Part shown: one piece after another, positions 1 through 6,186 of the stretch
Layout: each line of letters starts with the position of its first letter
Numbering within the stretch: position 1 is the first letter of the stretch
Origin: Acidobacteriota bacterium
Lineage (GTDB): Bacteria; Acidobacteriota; Terriglobia; Terriglobales; Acidobacteriaceae
NCBI GenBank assembly: GCA_021798655.1
Contig: JAJZFE010000428.1
Coordinates: 1 to 7,914, forward strand
Length of the DNA: 7,914 nucleotides
Direction: 5' to 3'
Program-made: the position numbers and the translations under genes
Notes under the pieces: model-generated
Seen by the model: only the letters and a program-made list of their open reading frames with translations
Told to the model about the DNA's origin: nothing
The model's database searches: none

Positions 1-1067
1 AGATCGCCGCCGCCATCCCTGCCTACTACCCCGCCGTCCCGCAGCTCTACGTCGACGTAGACCGCGAGAAGGTCGCCCAGCAGCAGGTGCAGCTCTCGGA
101 CGTCTACCAGACCATGCAGGCCTTCCTCGGCGGCTCGCTCGTCAACTACTTCAACCGCTTCGGCCGCCAGTGGCAGACCTACATCGAAGCCGAGGGCGAC
201 TCGCGCACGAACATCGACAACATCGGTCAGTTCTACGTCACCGCTGCCAACGGCAACCGCGTCCCGCTCAGCGCCGTCACCACCGTCCGCCGCACCACCG
301 GGCCGGAGTTCACCACGCGCTTCAACGAGTACGAGGCAGCCCAGCTCACCATCGTCGGCGCGCCCGGCTACAGCTCCGGACAGGTGATGAAGGCCCTCGA
401 AGACACCTTCGCCCAAACGATGCCCAAAGGCATGGGCTACGACTACCAGGGCATGAGCTTCCAGGAGAAGAAGGCCCAGCAGGGCGTTCCCGCCTGGGTC
501 GTCTTCGCGCTCTCCGTGCTGCTCTGCTTCCTCATCCTCGCCGCGCAGTATGAGAGCTGGTCGCTGCCCTTCGGCGTGCTGCTCAGCACTCCCATCGCCA
601 TCTTCGGCGCCTACCTCGCCCTCAGCCTGCGCCATCTTGAAAACGATGTCTACGCGCAGATCGGCCTCGTCATGCTCATCGGCCTCTCTGCCAAGAACGC
701 CATCCTCATCGTCGAGTTCGCCAAGGACGAGTACCAGAAGGGCGAGACGATCTTCCAGGCTGCGATGGGTGCCGCGCGTCTCCGCTTCCGGCCCATCCTG
801 ATGACGGCCTTCGCCTTCATCCTGGGCTGCGTGCCGCTCTGGTTCGCCACCGGCGCCGGCGGCGTCTCCCGGCAGATCCTCGGCACCGTCGTCATCGGCG
901 GAATGCTGGCGGCTACGCTCATCGCCATCTTCCTCATCCCGGTCACCTTCTCGCTCGCCGAGCGCGTCGCCCAGCGCTTCAGCGGCACGCACAACGCCAG
1001 CCTCGACTCCGACCACGACGCCGGCCCGCCCAAAGACACCAAGCACCATCAAGGAGGTGCCGCATGA
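1..1067 (+). CDS. RND multidrug efflux pump inner-membrane subunit (HAE-1/AcrB type), C-terminal part
   Basis: This is the C-terminal third of a proton-driven inner-membrane efflux transporter. The frame is open from base 3, so the gene starts upstream of the window and the GTG at 87 is internal. The fragment has 354 residues. It opens with the end of the periplasmic docking/porter region (PQLYVDVDREK, then NYFNRFGR), which matches AcrB-type pumps. Five hydrophobic segments follow, at about residues 163-181, 188-210, 217-239, 263-285 and 292-316, corresponding to TM8-TM12. The TM10 signature GLSAKNAILIVEFAKD carries the Lys (about residue 231) equivalent to AcrB K940. RFRPILMT carries the equivalents of R971 and T978, so the visible half of the proton relay is intact. 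The hydrophilic tail ends in HHQGGAA. The stop overlaps the next start (ATGA), which shows an operon with the outer-membrane channel gene. The adaptor (MFP) gene is expected upstream. Family assignment is secure; the substrate cannot be inferred. Confidence 0.96.
   Translation, partial: IAAAIPAYYPAVPQLYVDVDREKVAQQQVQLSDVYQTMQAFLGGSLVNYFNRFGRQWQTYIEAEGDSRTNIDNIGQFYVTAANGNRVPLSAVTTVRRTTGPEFTTRFNEYEAAQLTIVGAPGYSSGQVMKALEDTFAQTMPKGMGYDYQGMSFQEKKAQQGVPAWVVFALSVLLCFLILAAQYESWSLPFGVLLSTPIAIFGAYLALSLRHLENDVYAQIGLVMLIGLSAKNAILIVEFAKDEYQKGETIFQAAMGAARLRFRPILMTAFAFILGCVPLWFATGAGGVSRQILGTVVIGGMLAATLIAIFLIPVTFSLAERVAQRFSGTHNASLDSDHDAGPPKDTKHHQGGAA
1052..1058 (+). promoter_or_regulatory. Ribosome binding site of the efflux channel gene
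   Basis: AGGAGGT, a near-perfect anti-16S match, lies 5-6 nt before the ATG at 1064 and inside the 3' end of the upstream RND gene. It fixes the start of the channel gene. With the 4-bp ATGA overlap it indicates translational coupling between the two. Confidence 0.9.
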
Positions 1068-2572
1068 AGCTCATCCCCGCACTCTCCACGCTCGCACTCG
1101 CTACGCTCGCCGTCTCCGGCTGCAAGGTCGGCCCCAACTACAAGCGACCCGTCGTGAACACGCCCGCCAGCTACCGCGGCGCGCTCGCTCCCGAGGCCAC
1201 CGCCTCGACGGACCCCAACGCTGCGGCATCAGCTGGCGCACAGCCTGCTGCCGTTCCGCCTGCTGCCGTTCCCCTTGGCGCGCAGAAGTGGAACACCGTC
1301 TTCGTCGATCCCGTTCTCCAGGCCCTCATCACCGAGGCGCTCAAGAACAACTACGACGTCAAGATCGCCGCCGACCGAGTCCTCCAGGAGCAGGCCGCCG
1401 TCGGCGTCACCCGCGCCAACCAGATGCCCACCCTCTCCGGCGGCGCCAGCTACGACGTGCTCTCGCTGCCCGGCGGCCTGCTCGGCAACAGCAACAACAA
1501 CTCCGGCTCCGGCTCCAGCAGCAACAACAACCGCACCAACATCTACGCCGGCGGCTTCACCGCCTCCGCCGCCTGGAACCTCGACTTCTGGGGCCAGTAC
1601 AGCCGCATGACCGAGGCCCAGCGCGCCGAGTACCGCGCCTCCCAGTGGGCCCAGCAGACCACCTACTCCACCCTCATCGACGAGGTCGTCACCGACTACT
1701 ACCAGCTCCGCTCGCTCGACGCCCAGCTCGCCGTCACCCGCCAGACCATCGACGCGCGCAAGCAGTCGCTCGACCTCACCAACACCCTCGAACAGGGCGG
1801 CAGCGGCACACTCGCCGACGTTCGCCAGGCCGAAGAGCTCTACGAGACCGCTCAGGCTCAGGTTCCCGCGCTGGAACAGCAGATCGAGCAGACCGAAAAC
1901 AACCTCGGCCTGCTGCTGGGCCGCAACCCCGGCCCCATCCTGCGCGATGTCACCGCCTCGCCCGACATCCTCGCCCACGCCGCCCACCCCGTCGACGTGC
2001 CCGTCGGACTGCCCTCCGAGCTGCTCGAACGCCGCCCCGACATCCGCCGCGCCGAAGAGCTGCTCGTCCAGGCCAACGCCAACATCGGCGCCGCCCGCGC
2101 GCAGTTCTTCCCCTCGCTGGGGCTCACGGCCTACGGCGGCACCTCCAGCTCGCAGTTCAAAAAGATCTTCGACAGCGGCAACATCTTCTACTACGTCGCC
2201 GGTTCGCTGTCTGAGCCCATCTTCGACGGCGGCAAGATCCGCAACAACTACCGCGAGGTCCAGGCCCGTCACCAGGAGCTGCTCGACACCTACCAGCAGA
2301 CCATCGCCGGCGCCTTCCGCGATGTCTCCAACGCGCTCGTCGCCTACAACAAATCCCGCGAGTACCGCCAGCATCAGGAGCAGCTCGTCACCGCCTCCAC
2401 CGACGGTGTCCGGCTGGCCCGGATGCGCTATCAGGCCGGCGCCACCAGCTACCTCGAAGTGCTCACCAACGACACCACGCTCTACAACGCTCAGCTCACG
2501 CTGGCCACCGCGCAGCAGCAGGAAGCACAGGCCCTCGTCCAGCTCTACAACGCACTCGGCGGCGGCTGGTAA
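1064..2572 (+). CDS. Outer-membrane efflux lipoprotein, NodT/OprM (TolC-like) family
   Basis: This 502-residue protein is the outer-membrane channel of a tripartite RND pump, receiving substrate from the adaptor/RND complex and exporting it across the outer membrane. The N-terminus is a lipoprotein signal peptide with lipobox VSGC (Cys20), followed by KVGPNYKRP, typical of this family. Two OEP repeats are visible: the first around 80-290, with WNLDFWGQYSR at about 171-181, and the second around 320-500, with the family hallmark RRPDIRRAEELL...ANIGAARAQFFPS at about 323-351. YQAGATSYLEVL (about 456-467) and the terminal ALGGGW are also characteristic. A Gly/Ser/Asn-only stretch at 141-156 lies where OprM has its first extracellular beta-hairpin loop. 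The start is set by AGGAGGT and the overlap with the RND stop. Length fits the family (about 450-500). Co-transcription with the pump is nearly certain; the drug specificity is unknown. The long antisense frame over this gene is a codon-composition shadow. Confidence 0.96.
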   Translation: MKLIPALSTLALATLAVSGCKVGPNYKRPVVNTPASYRGALAPEATASTDPNAAASAGAQPAAVPPAAVPLGAQKWNTVFVDPVLQALITEALKNNYDVKIAADRVLQEQAAVGVTRANQMPTLSGGASYDVLSLPGGLLGNSNNNSGSGSSSNNNRTNIYAGGFTASAAWNLDFWGQYSRMTEAQRAEYRASQWAQQTTYSTLIDEVVTDYYQLRSLDAQLAVTRQTIDARKQSLDLTNTLEQGGSGTLADVRQAEELYETAQAQVPALEQQIEQTENNLGLLLGRNPGPILRDVTASPDILAHAAHPVDVPVGLPSELLERRPDIRRAEELLVQANANIGAARAQFFPSLGLTAYGGTSSSQFKKIFDSGNIFYYVAGSLSEPIFDGGKIRNNYREVQARHQELLDTYQQTIAGAFRDVSNALVAYNKSREYRQHQEQLVTASTDGVRLARMRYQAGATSYLEVLTNDTTLYNAQLTLATAQQQEAQALVQLYNALGGGW

Positions 2573-2898
2573 ATCGGACAACCAGCTAGGAGTCGCGTGC
2601 GCTGTGATCGCCGTGATCCTGCTCTCTGCTTAGGGCACCTCTACGGTTCGATACGCGGGCAATGCCCCTTGTCGGGCGCAGATCACGGCTCAGCAGATCT
2701 GCGAGACGCACTCCTCGCGTTGGATCGAGCCACCGATTGATAGCGGCGTGTGAGGTCGTTGCGTGGCAGAAGTTGCGTGGCAGAAGTTGCGTGGCAGAAG
2801 TTGCGTGGCAGAAGTTGATAACCGCTCTATAGAACAGAGCCACTTCACCGAAGTCACCGGCCAGTTCGACACAACGCAAACAACCGACGAGATGTTGA
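2573..2898. other. Intergenic region between the efflux channel gene and tRNA-Cys
   Basis: No convincing gene is present on either strand; the short frames here are not conserved-looking. The region lies downstream of both flanking genes, which converge on it. Besides the tandem repeat (2761-2816) it holds only weak hairpins: CGCAGAT 2677-2683 with ATCTGCG 2697-2703 (13-nt loop), GGGC/GCCC at 2657-2667, and GCTCT 2824-2828 with AGAGC 2836-2840. None is followed by a T-run, so no intrinsic terminator can be called for the efflux operon or the tRNA. Confidence 0.6.
2761..2816. repeat. Perfect 14-bp tandem repeat, four copies
   Basis: The unit GCGTGGCAGAAGTT occurs four times head to tail without a mismatch (2761-2774, 2775-2788, 2789-2802, 2803-2816). 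GTT just before the first copy extends the periodicity by 3 bases. The 14-bp period is not a multiple of three and no gene covers it, so the array is non-coding. It lies about 80 bp beyond the 3' end of the tRNA-Cys. There is no spacer between units, which excludes CRISPR. It looks like a slippage-type minisatellite; a protein-binding array is possible but unsupported. Confidence 0.97.
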
Positions 2899-2974
2899 TG
2901 GAGCACCGAGTGGGGGTCGAACCCACGAATACTGGTTTTGCAGACCAGCGCGTTAGCCACTTCGCCATCGGTGC
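2899..2974 (-). tRNA. tRNA-Cys (anticodon GCA)
   Basis: The minus strand folds into a full 76-nt cloverleaf. The acceptor stem is GCACCGA with TCGGTGC (7 bp). The D stem pairs GCG with CGC. The anticodon arm is CTGGT-CTGCAAA-ACCAG, with anticodon GCA reading cysteine codons. The T arm is GTGGG-TTCGACC-CCCAC. The discriminator base is U, the key identity base of tRNA-Cys, and the 3' CCA is encoded in the DNA (2901-2899). It lies downstream of the peroxiredoxin gene on the same strand, 69 bp from its stop codon, so it could be co-transcribed or have its own promoter. I found no duplicated 3' tRNA fragment in the window that would mark an integrated element. Confidence 0.97.
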
Positions 2975-2998
2975 CCGTGTTGCAACTTCGTGCTGTCC

Positions 2999-3029
2999 GC
3001 CGTGCGCCAACACCCCCTTGGCGCACGGC
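2999..3029 (-). terminator. Strong inverted repeat between the peroxiredoxin gene and tRNA-Cys; possible terminator
   Basis: GCCGTGCGCCAA (2999-3010) and TTGGCGCACGGC (3018-3029) form a perfect 12-bp stem with a 7-nt loop. It begins 14 bp after the peroxiredoxin stop codon in its direction of transcription. No U-tract follows on either strand, so it is not a textbook intrinsic terminator. It may act as an mRNA 3'-end stabiliser or a Rho-assisted stop that separates the peroxiredoxin message from the tRNA. The hairpin is certain; its function is inferred. Confidence 0.55.
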
Positions 3030-3043
3030 CGGCAGACTTACCC

Positions 3044-3700
3044 TTACTTCGGCTGTGCCGTCGTGCGCAGGTAGGGCTTCACCGTCTTGTAGCCGGGGAA
3101 GATCTTGTCTGCCTCTTCGTTCGACACGGCGCCGGTGATGATCACGTCCTCGCCCGGCTTCCAGTTCGCCGGCGTCGCCACCTTGTACTTTGCGGTCAGC
3201 TGCATCGAGTCCAGCACGCGGATGATCTCGTCGAAGTTGCGGCCCGTCGTCATCGGATAGGCCATCTGCAGCTTGATCTTCTTGTCCGGTCCGATGATGT
3301 AGACCACGCGCACGGTCGCGTTGTCGGCGGGCGTGCGGCCCTCGCAGCTGTCGCCGGCCTCGGCGGGCAGCATGTCATAGAGCTTGGCGACCTTCAGCTC
3401 CGTGTCGCCGATCACGGGGAAGTTGATCTTCGCGCCGGTCACGTCTTCGATATCCTTGGCCCACTTGGCGTGGTTGTCCACCGGGTCGATGCTGAGGCCG
3501 ATCGGCTTGGCACCGCGCGCGGCGAACTGCTGCTCCAGCGAGCCGACTGCGCCCAGCTCCGTCGTGCAGACCGGTGTGAAGTCCTTGGGGTGCGAGAACA
3601 GCACTGCCCAGCTGTCGCCGATCCACTCGTGGAAGTGGATGGTGCCCTGCGTCGTCTCTGCCGTAAAGTCCGGCGCAACATCGTTGATGCGGAGTGACAT
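3044..3700 (-). CDS. 1-Cys peroxiredoxin (Prx6-type, AhpC/TSA family)
   Basis: This 218-residue protein is a cytosolic thiol peroxidase that reduces hydrogen peroxide and organic hydroperoxides. The thioredoxin fold starts at NDVAPDFTAETTQG. The active-site motif HPKDFTPVCTTE places the peroxidatic cysteine at Cys45, with Thr42 and Pro43 of the PxxxTxxC active site. An Arg in the TVRVVYIIGPDKK segment (about 131) is the expected partner that activates the cysteine. YPMTTGRNFDEIIRVLDSMQ and the C-terminal extension with TPANWKPGEDVI...FPGYKTVKPYLR are hallmarks of the Prx6 subgroup, and the length fits (about 210-225). A second cysteine, Cys119 in AGDSCEGR, is not at the usual resolving position, so a 1-Cys mechanism with an external thiol reductant is most likely. 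The ATG is supported by AAGGA 10 nt upstream. It is transcribed divergently from the PhzF-like gene. No OxyR or PerR operator could be recognised. Confidence 0.97.
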   Translation of the reverse strand: MSLRINDVAPDFTAETTQGTIHFHEWIGDSWAVLFSHPKDFTPVCTTELGAVGSLEQQFAARGAKPIGLSIDPVDNHAKWAKDIEDVTGAKINFPVIGDTELKVAKLYDMLPAEAGDSCEGRTPADNATVRVVYIIGPDKKIKLQMAYPMTTGRNFDEIIRVLDSMQLTAKYKVATPANWKPGEDVIITGAVSNEEADKIFPGYKTVKPYLRTTAQPK

Positions 3701-3802
3701 GATCTTTCGTTCCTTCTCCGGGAGCCTGTGGCTGCCGGCGTTTCAGTGCCGCGTTGTTGTTGTTCCTCGGTCTGCCGGTGTGGAGTGGCCTTACAGCGAT
3801 AA

Positions 3803-3830
3803 ACCCACCCGGCGCTGGCCTTGGGTGGGT
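3803..3830 (-). promoter_or_regulatory. Hairpin in the peroxiredoxin 5' region
   Basis: ACCCACCC (3803-3810) pairs perfectly with GGGTGGGT (3823-3830) around a 12-nt loop. On the minus strand the stem is followed directly by TTTAT, giving a terminator- or attenuator-like layout about 100 nt upstream of the peroxiredoxin ATG. Whether the transcript starts upstream of it is unknown. It could also be a dispersed GC-rich repeat. The structure is seen; the function is inferred. Confidence 0.4.
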
Positions 3831-4045
3831 CCTGATGTTCGCTTCTTGACGCTTATCGTCTCGATTCGCTCATCGACCAGCACCCGCGTTTCCGCAGCAA
3901 CAGCAGCGGCAGCAGGGAGCGTTCGAGAGGGAGACGGTGTGCTTCATGGGTTTGCGACTCGCTGATTCTTTGTACCGCCGCCGGTGCGTCGCACCAGCAT
4001 GGAAGCAGTTGGCCCCAGTTGCGGTAGCTCCAAGGTACGGCGGCG

Positions 4046-4083
4046 GCGCGCGGCTGTCAACCCGGCCTGCACAGCCGGCGCGC
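4046..4083 (+). promoter_or_regulatory. Very GC-rich hairpin just upstream of the PhzF-like start
   Basis: GCGCG-CGGCTGT (4046-4057) pairs with ACAGCCG-(G)-CGCGC (4071-4083). This gives a 12-bp stem with a single bulged G and a 13-nt loop. It ends 20 nt before the ATG at 4104. The sequence between hairpin and start has no Shine-Dalgarno motif. It may influence translation initiation or mark the start of a short leader. No ligand-binding riboswitch class is recognised. Confidence 0.45.
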
Positions 4084-4103
4084 GCGGTCGTAGCATCAAC
4101 AGT

Positions 4104-5015
4104 ATGTCCCGCACTCTCGACTACTCCATCCTCGATGTCTTTGCCGAGCAGCCGCTCGCCGGCAATCCGCTCGCCGTCTTTCACGATGCCCGCACGCTGA
4201 CCGCAGCAGAGATGCAGGCACTCGCGCGCGAGACCAATCTCGCCGAGACCACCTTCATCCTGCCTGCCGATCCCGCGCAGGAGCAGCAGCACGGCGTGCG
4301 CGTGCGCATCTTCACCACGGAGGAGGAGCTGCCCTTCGCCGGCCATCCCACGCTGGGCACGGCGACGTGGCTGCATCTCCATCATCCTGTGCTGCGCGGT
4401 GCGGAGCGCATCACGCTGCAGCTGAACGTCGGCGCTGTCCCGGTCAGCTTCTTGGCGGCAGAGTCTCAGCCGGGCAGCATCGTCGCCACCATGCGGCAGA
4501 ACGATCCGGTCTTCGGTGCCTCACACGCGCGCAGCGTCATCGCGCCGCTGCTGGGGCTTGCGGAGGCCGACCTGTCGCCCACGCACGCGCCGCAGACCGT
4601 CTCCACGGGGCTGCCGTTCTGTATCGTGCCCTTGCGTTCGGTGGAGGCCGCAGGGCGACTCCAGGTGGCGCAGCGTGAGGCGCAGTCGTGGCTCGCCAAC
4701 AGCGGCGCGAAGTTCTTCTACTGCGTCGCGCCGACCGCGAACGCAGAGCCGCACACCGCACAGTGGCACGCGCGGATGCAGTTCTACAACGGCGAGGACC
4801 CGGCCACCGGATCGGCGGCGGGCTGCTGTGTCTCGTGGCTGGTGCAGCACGGCCTCGTCGCGCCGGATGCGGAAGTGCACATCGAACAGGGCATCGAGAT
4901 GCGTCGCCCGAGCCGCATCGTCGCGCGCGCTTCGTCGACGGCTGGAAAAGTGCACGACGTGCGCGTCTCCGGGCGCACCATTCCTGTGGCAACGGGACGG
5001 TTTTTCCTGCCGTAG
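4104..5015 (+). CDS. PhzF-family isomerase/epimerase-like protein
   Basis: This 303-residue cytosolic protein has the diaminopimelate-epimerase-like fold of the PhzF (phenazine biosynthesis) family. The N-terminal lobe begins YSILDVFAEQPLAGNPLAVF. It carries the catalytic glutamate in TNLAETTF (Glu48, equivalent to PhzF Glu45) and the FTTEEELPFAGHPTLG signature at about 70-85. The C-terminal lobe has the second signature YNGEDPATGSAAG at about 228-240, which contains the conserved Asp. Both substrate-binding motifs are intact, so an active isomerase is likely, but no other phenazine gene is present. Most family members outside phenazine clusters have unknown substrates, so no gene symbol is assigned. 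I chose the ATG at 4104 because MSRTLDYSILDVF aligns with family N-termini. The longer frame from 3984 or 3999 adds up to 40 atypical residues. No clear ribosome binding site precedes 4104 and a strong hairpin ends 20 nt before it, so initiation may be weak or leaderless. Confidence 0.93.
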   Translation: MSRTLDYSILDVFAEQPLAGNPLAVFHDARTLTAAEMQALARETNLAETTFILPADPAQEQQHGVRVRIFTTEEELPFAGHPTLGTATWLHLHHPVLRGAERITLQLNVGAVPVSFLAAESQPGSIVATMRQNDPVFGASHARSVIAPLLGLAEADLSPTHAPQTVSTGLPFCIVPLRSVEAAGRLQVAQREAQSWLANSGAKFFYCVAPTANAEPHTAQWHARMQFYNGEDPATGSAAGCCVSWLVQHGLVAPDAEVHIEQGIEMRRPSRIVARASSTAGKVHDVRVSGRTIPVATGRFFLP

Positions 5016-5733
5016 CCGCAGCACTTTCCCACAGCCCGCGAACCACAATCGCCAACAGCGGCAAGGGATATCAAGCAGCGGTGGATGCGCTACTCGTTTG
5101 CGGTGCACTTTTCGTCAAAAATTCACTGTTGTCACCACCCACCACTCTCTGTACTCTCAGCAAATCGTTCGTCACGGTCATGCCCGATGCACTCTGAAAT
5201 CGGGGCCGTCACGACAAGGCTTGGCAATCGGCACTAACGGTATCAACCACAATCTGACGGAGAAACTGCGGGCTCAGACGAAGCCCAACGCGTAGGCACG
5301 GAGAGCGATCTCACCACGCGATTTCGGGACGCTTCCTGGCCCTGCTCTTCTCCAAACCGCGCTCCGCAGCGGCCGCTCACGGGCTTGTCCCGTGCGCGTT
5401 CCTTGCGGCACAGCGGCCCTGCATCCGAGAGTCACTTCGGGTAGCGGTCGGGAGAGTTTTGCACTCTTTCCACTGCCATCCACAGGCTCACCGCGCAGAC
5501 GCCCCCACTGTGCCTCAAACCGCCGATGCAGCTCGCGGACAACCTGACCCGCTTACCCAGGCGCTCTCCGCATGGCCACTCGCCACGCGAACGGAGTCGC
5601 TCGGCCCGAAAGGCACTACCGGTCTGCACCTCCAACGTCCCTTACGCCACGCGGCCAACCCGCTGCACGGCGCTCCAGGAAGCCGTCAACGAACCACACA
5701 AGCCGGGAACACCGGCACGGAGAAGAAGAAACC
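5016..5733. other. Long intergenic region without recognisable gene, upstream of the receiver gene
   Basis: These 718 bp contain short frames on both strands, but none resembles a known protein or has a supporting ribosome binding site. Small inverted repeats include CCCGAT 5183-5188 with ATCGGG 5199-5204 (10-nt loop) and CACGGG 5378-5383 with CCCGTG 5389-5394 (5-nt loop). Neither is followed by a T-run. The stretch should include the promoter of the receiver gene, and possibly the end of the PhzF-like transcript, but I could not place either. An undetected small RNA or a decayed gene is possible. Base composition is locally less GC-rich near 5100-5170. Confidence 0.55.
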
Positions 5734-6186
5734 ATGCGTCCTCGTAAACTCATTCTGTGCGTCGAAGCCAACGAACAAATTTTGTCTGTCCGCAAGTTTC
5801 TGCTGGAGACGCGCGGCTATCGCGTGGTCGCCTGTGCCTCTGCTGCCGAGGCGCTGGAGTACCTGCAGAGCGCGCTGCCTGGCTCGATTGACCTGCTGCT
5901 CTCTGACCTGCTGCTGCCGCAGATGGACGGCAATGAACTCGTCCGCCGCGCCAAGCAGCTGCTGCCCGGCCTGCCCACGCTGATCGTCTCCGGCACCGTG
6001 ACGGGCTACGATCGCGCCGCCGCCGCGGACGCGTTTCTGCCCAAGGGCGCGAGCACGCCCGCCGAGATCCTCGACCGCATCCGCATCCTGGTGGCGCGCA
6101 AACGCGGGCCCAAGAAGCAGCTGCCGGCGATGATGGAGCATGAGGCCACCAGCGCCGCGCCGCGCCATTTCGCCGTGGCCAGCTAG
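5734..6186 (+). CDS. Stand-alone response-regulator receiver-domain protein with degenerate acidic pocket
   Basis: This 150-residue protein is a CheY-like receiver with no output domain, expected to act in phosphorelay signalling in the cytosol. The domain covers about residues 5-121. The probable phospho-acceptor is Asp58 in LLSDLLLPQMDG. The switch Ser86 lies in TLIVSG and the conserved Lys104 in FLPKG. The beta1 segment reads LILCVEANEQ: where receivers normally carry two adjacent acidic residues (DD or ED) that bind Mg2+, this one has Glu11-Ala12, so one ligand is missing. The C-terminal tail (about 122-150) is basic, then Ala/Ser-rich, with no DNA-binding fold visible. The ATG is preceded by GGAGA at 5719-5723 (spacing about 10); the longer frame from 5572 lacks receiver-like sequence. 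No sensor kinase gene is nearby. The TAG stop lies in the left CTAG flank of the downstream repeat element. Confidence 0.9.
   Translation: MRPRKLILCVEANEQILSVRKFLLETRGYRVVACASAAEALEYLQSALPGSIDLLLSDLLLPQMDGNELVRRAKQLLPGLPTLIVSGTVTGYDRAAAADAFLPKGASTPAEILDRIRILVARKRGPKKQLPAMMEHEATSAAPRHFAVAS

Larger units (their letters stand above)
3701..4103. other. Divergent intergenic region between the peroxiredoxin and PhzF-like genes
   Basis: This 403-bp stretch must contain the promoters of both divergent genes, but I cannot place a convincing -35/-10 pair for either. TTGACG at 3846-3851 on the plus strand is a possible -35 but lacks a good -10 partner. An open frame continues upstream of the PhzF-like start (GTG at 3984, ATG at 3999), but its Arg/Ala-rich residues do not look like this family. 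Two hairpins, annotated separately, lie here. Confidence 0.6.

Noticed and set aside
1229..2581. 450-residue open frame on the minus strand opposite the efflux channel gene
   Set aside because: It is made almost only of Val, Gly, Ala, Glu and Leu, as expected from the reverse complement of a gene with C-rich third positions. It lies wholly over a gene with secure family motifs and has no domain of its own.
2646..2670. Possible tRNA T-arm remnant (GGTTCGATAC)
   Set aside because: The bases flanking the GGTTCGA motif do not pair into a 5-bp stem, and no acceptor or anticodon arm lies beside it.
2761..2816. CRISPR array
   Set aside because: The repeats are 14 bp and directly adjacent, with no spacers and no cas genes in the window.
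2899..2974. tRNA-Cys as an integration site of a genomic island
   Set aside because: No integrase gene and no second copy of the tRNA 3' end occur within the window.
2999..3029. Canonical Rho-independent terminator
   Set aside because: The stem is perfect but no T-run follows on either strand. It is kept only as a possible terminator with moderate confidence.
3984..4103. N-terminal extension of the PhzF-like protein from the GTG at 3984 or ATG at 3999
   Set aside because: The added residues are Arg/Ala-rich, unlike family N-termini, and overlap a strong hairpin. The protein family normally begins close to the YSILDVF segment.
5459..5983. Longer plus-strand frame overlapping the start of the receiver gene
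   Set aside because: It is in another frame from the receiver domain, has no ribosome binding site and shows no recognisable motif.
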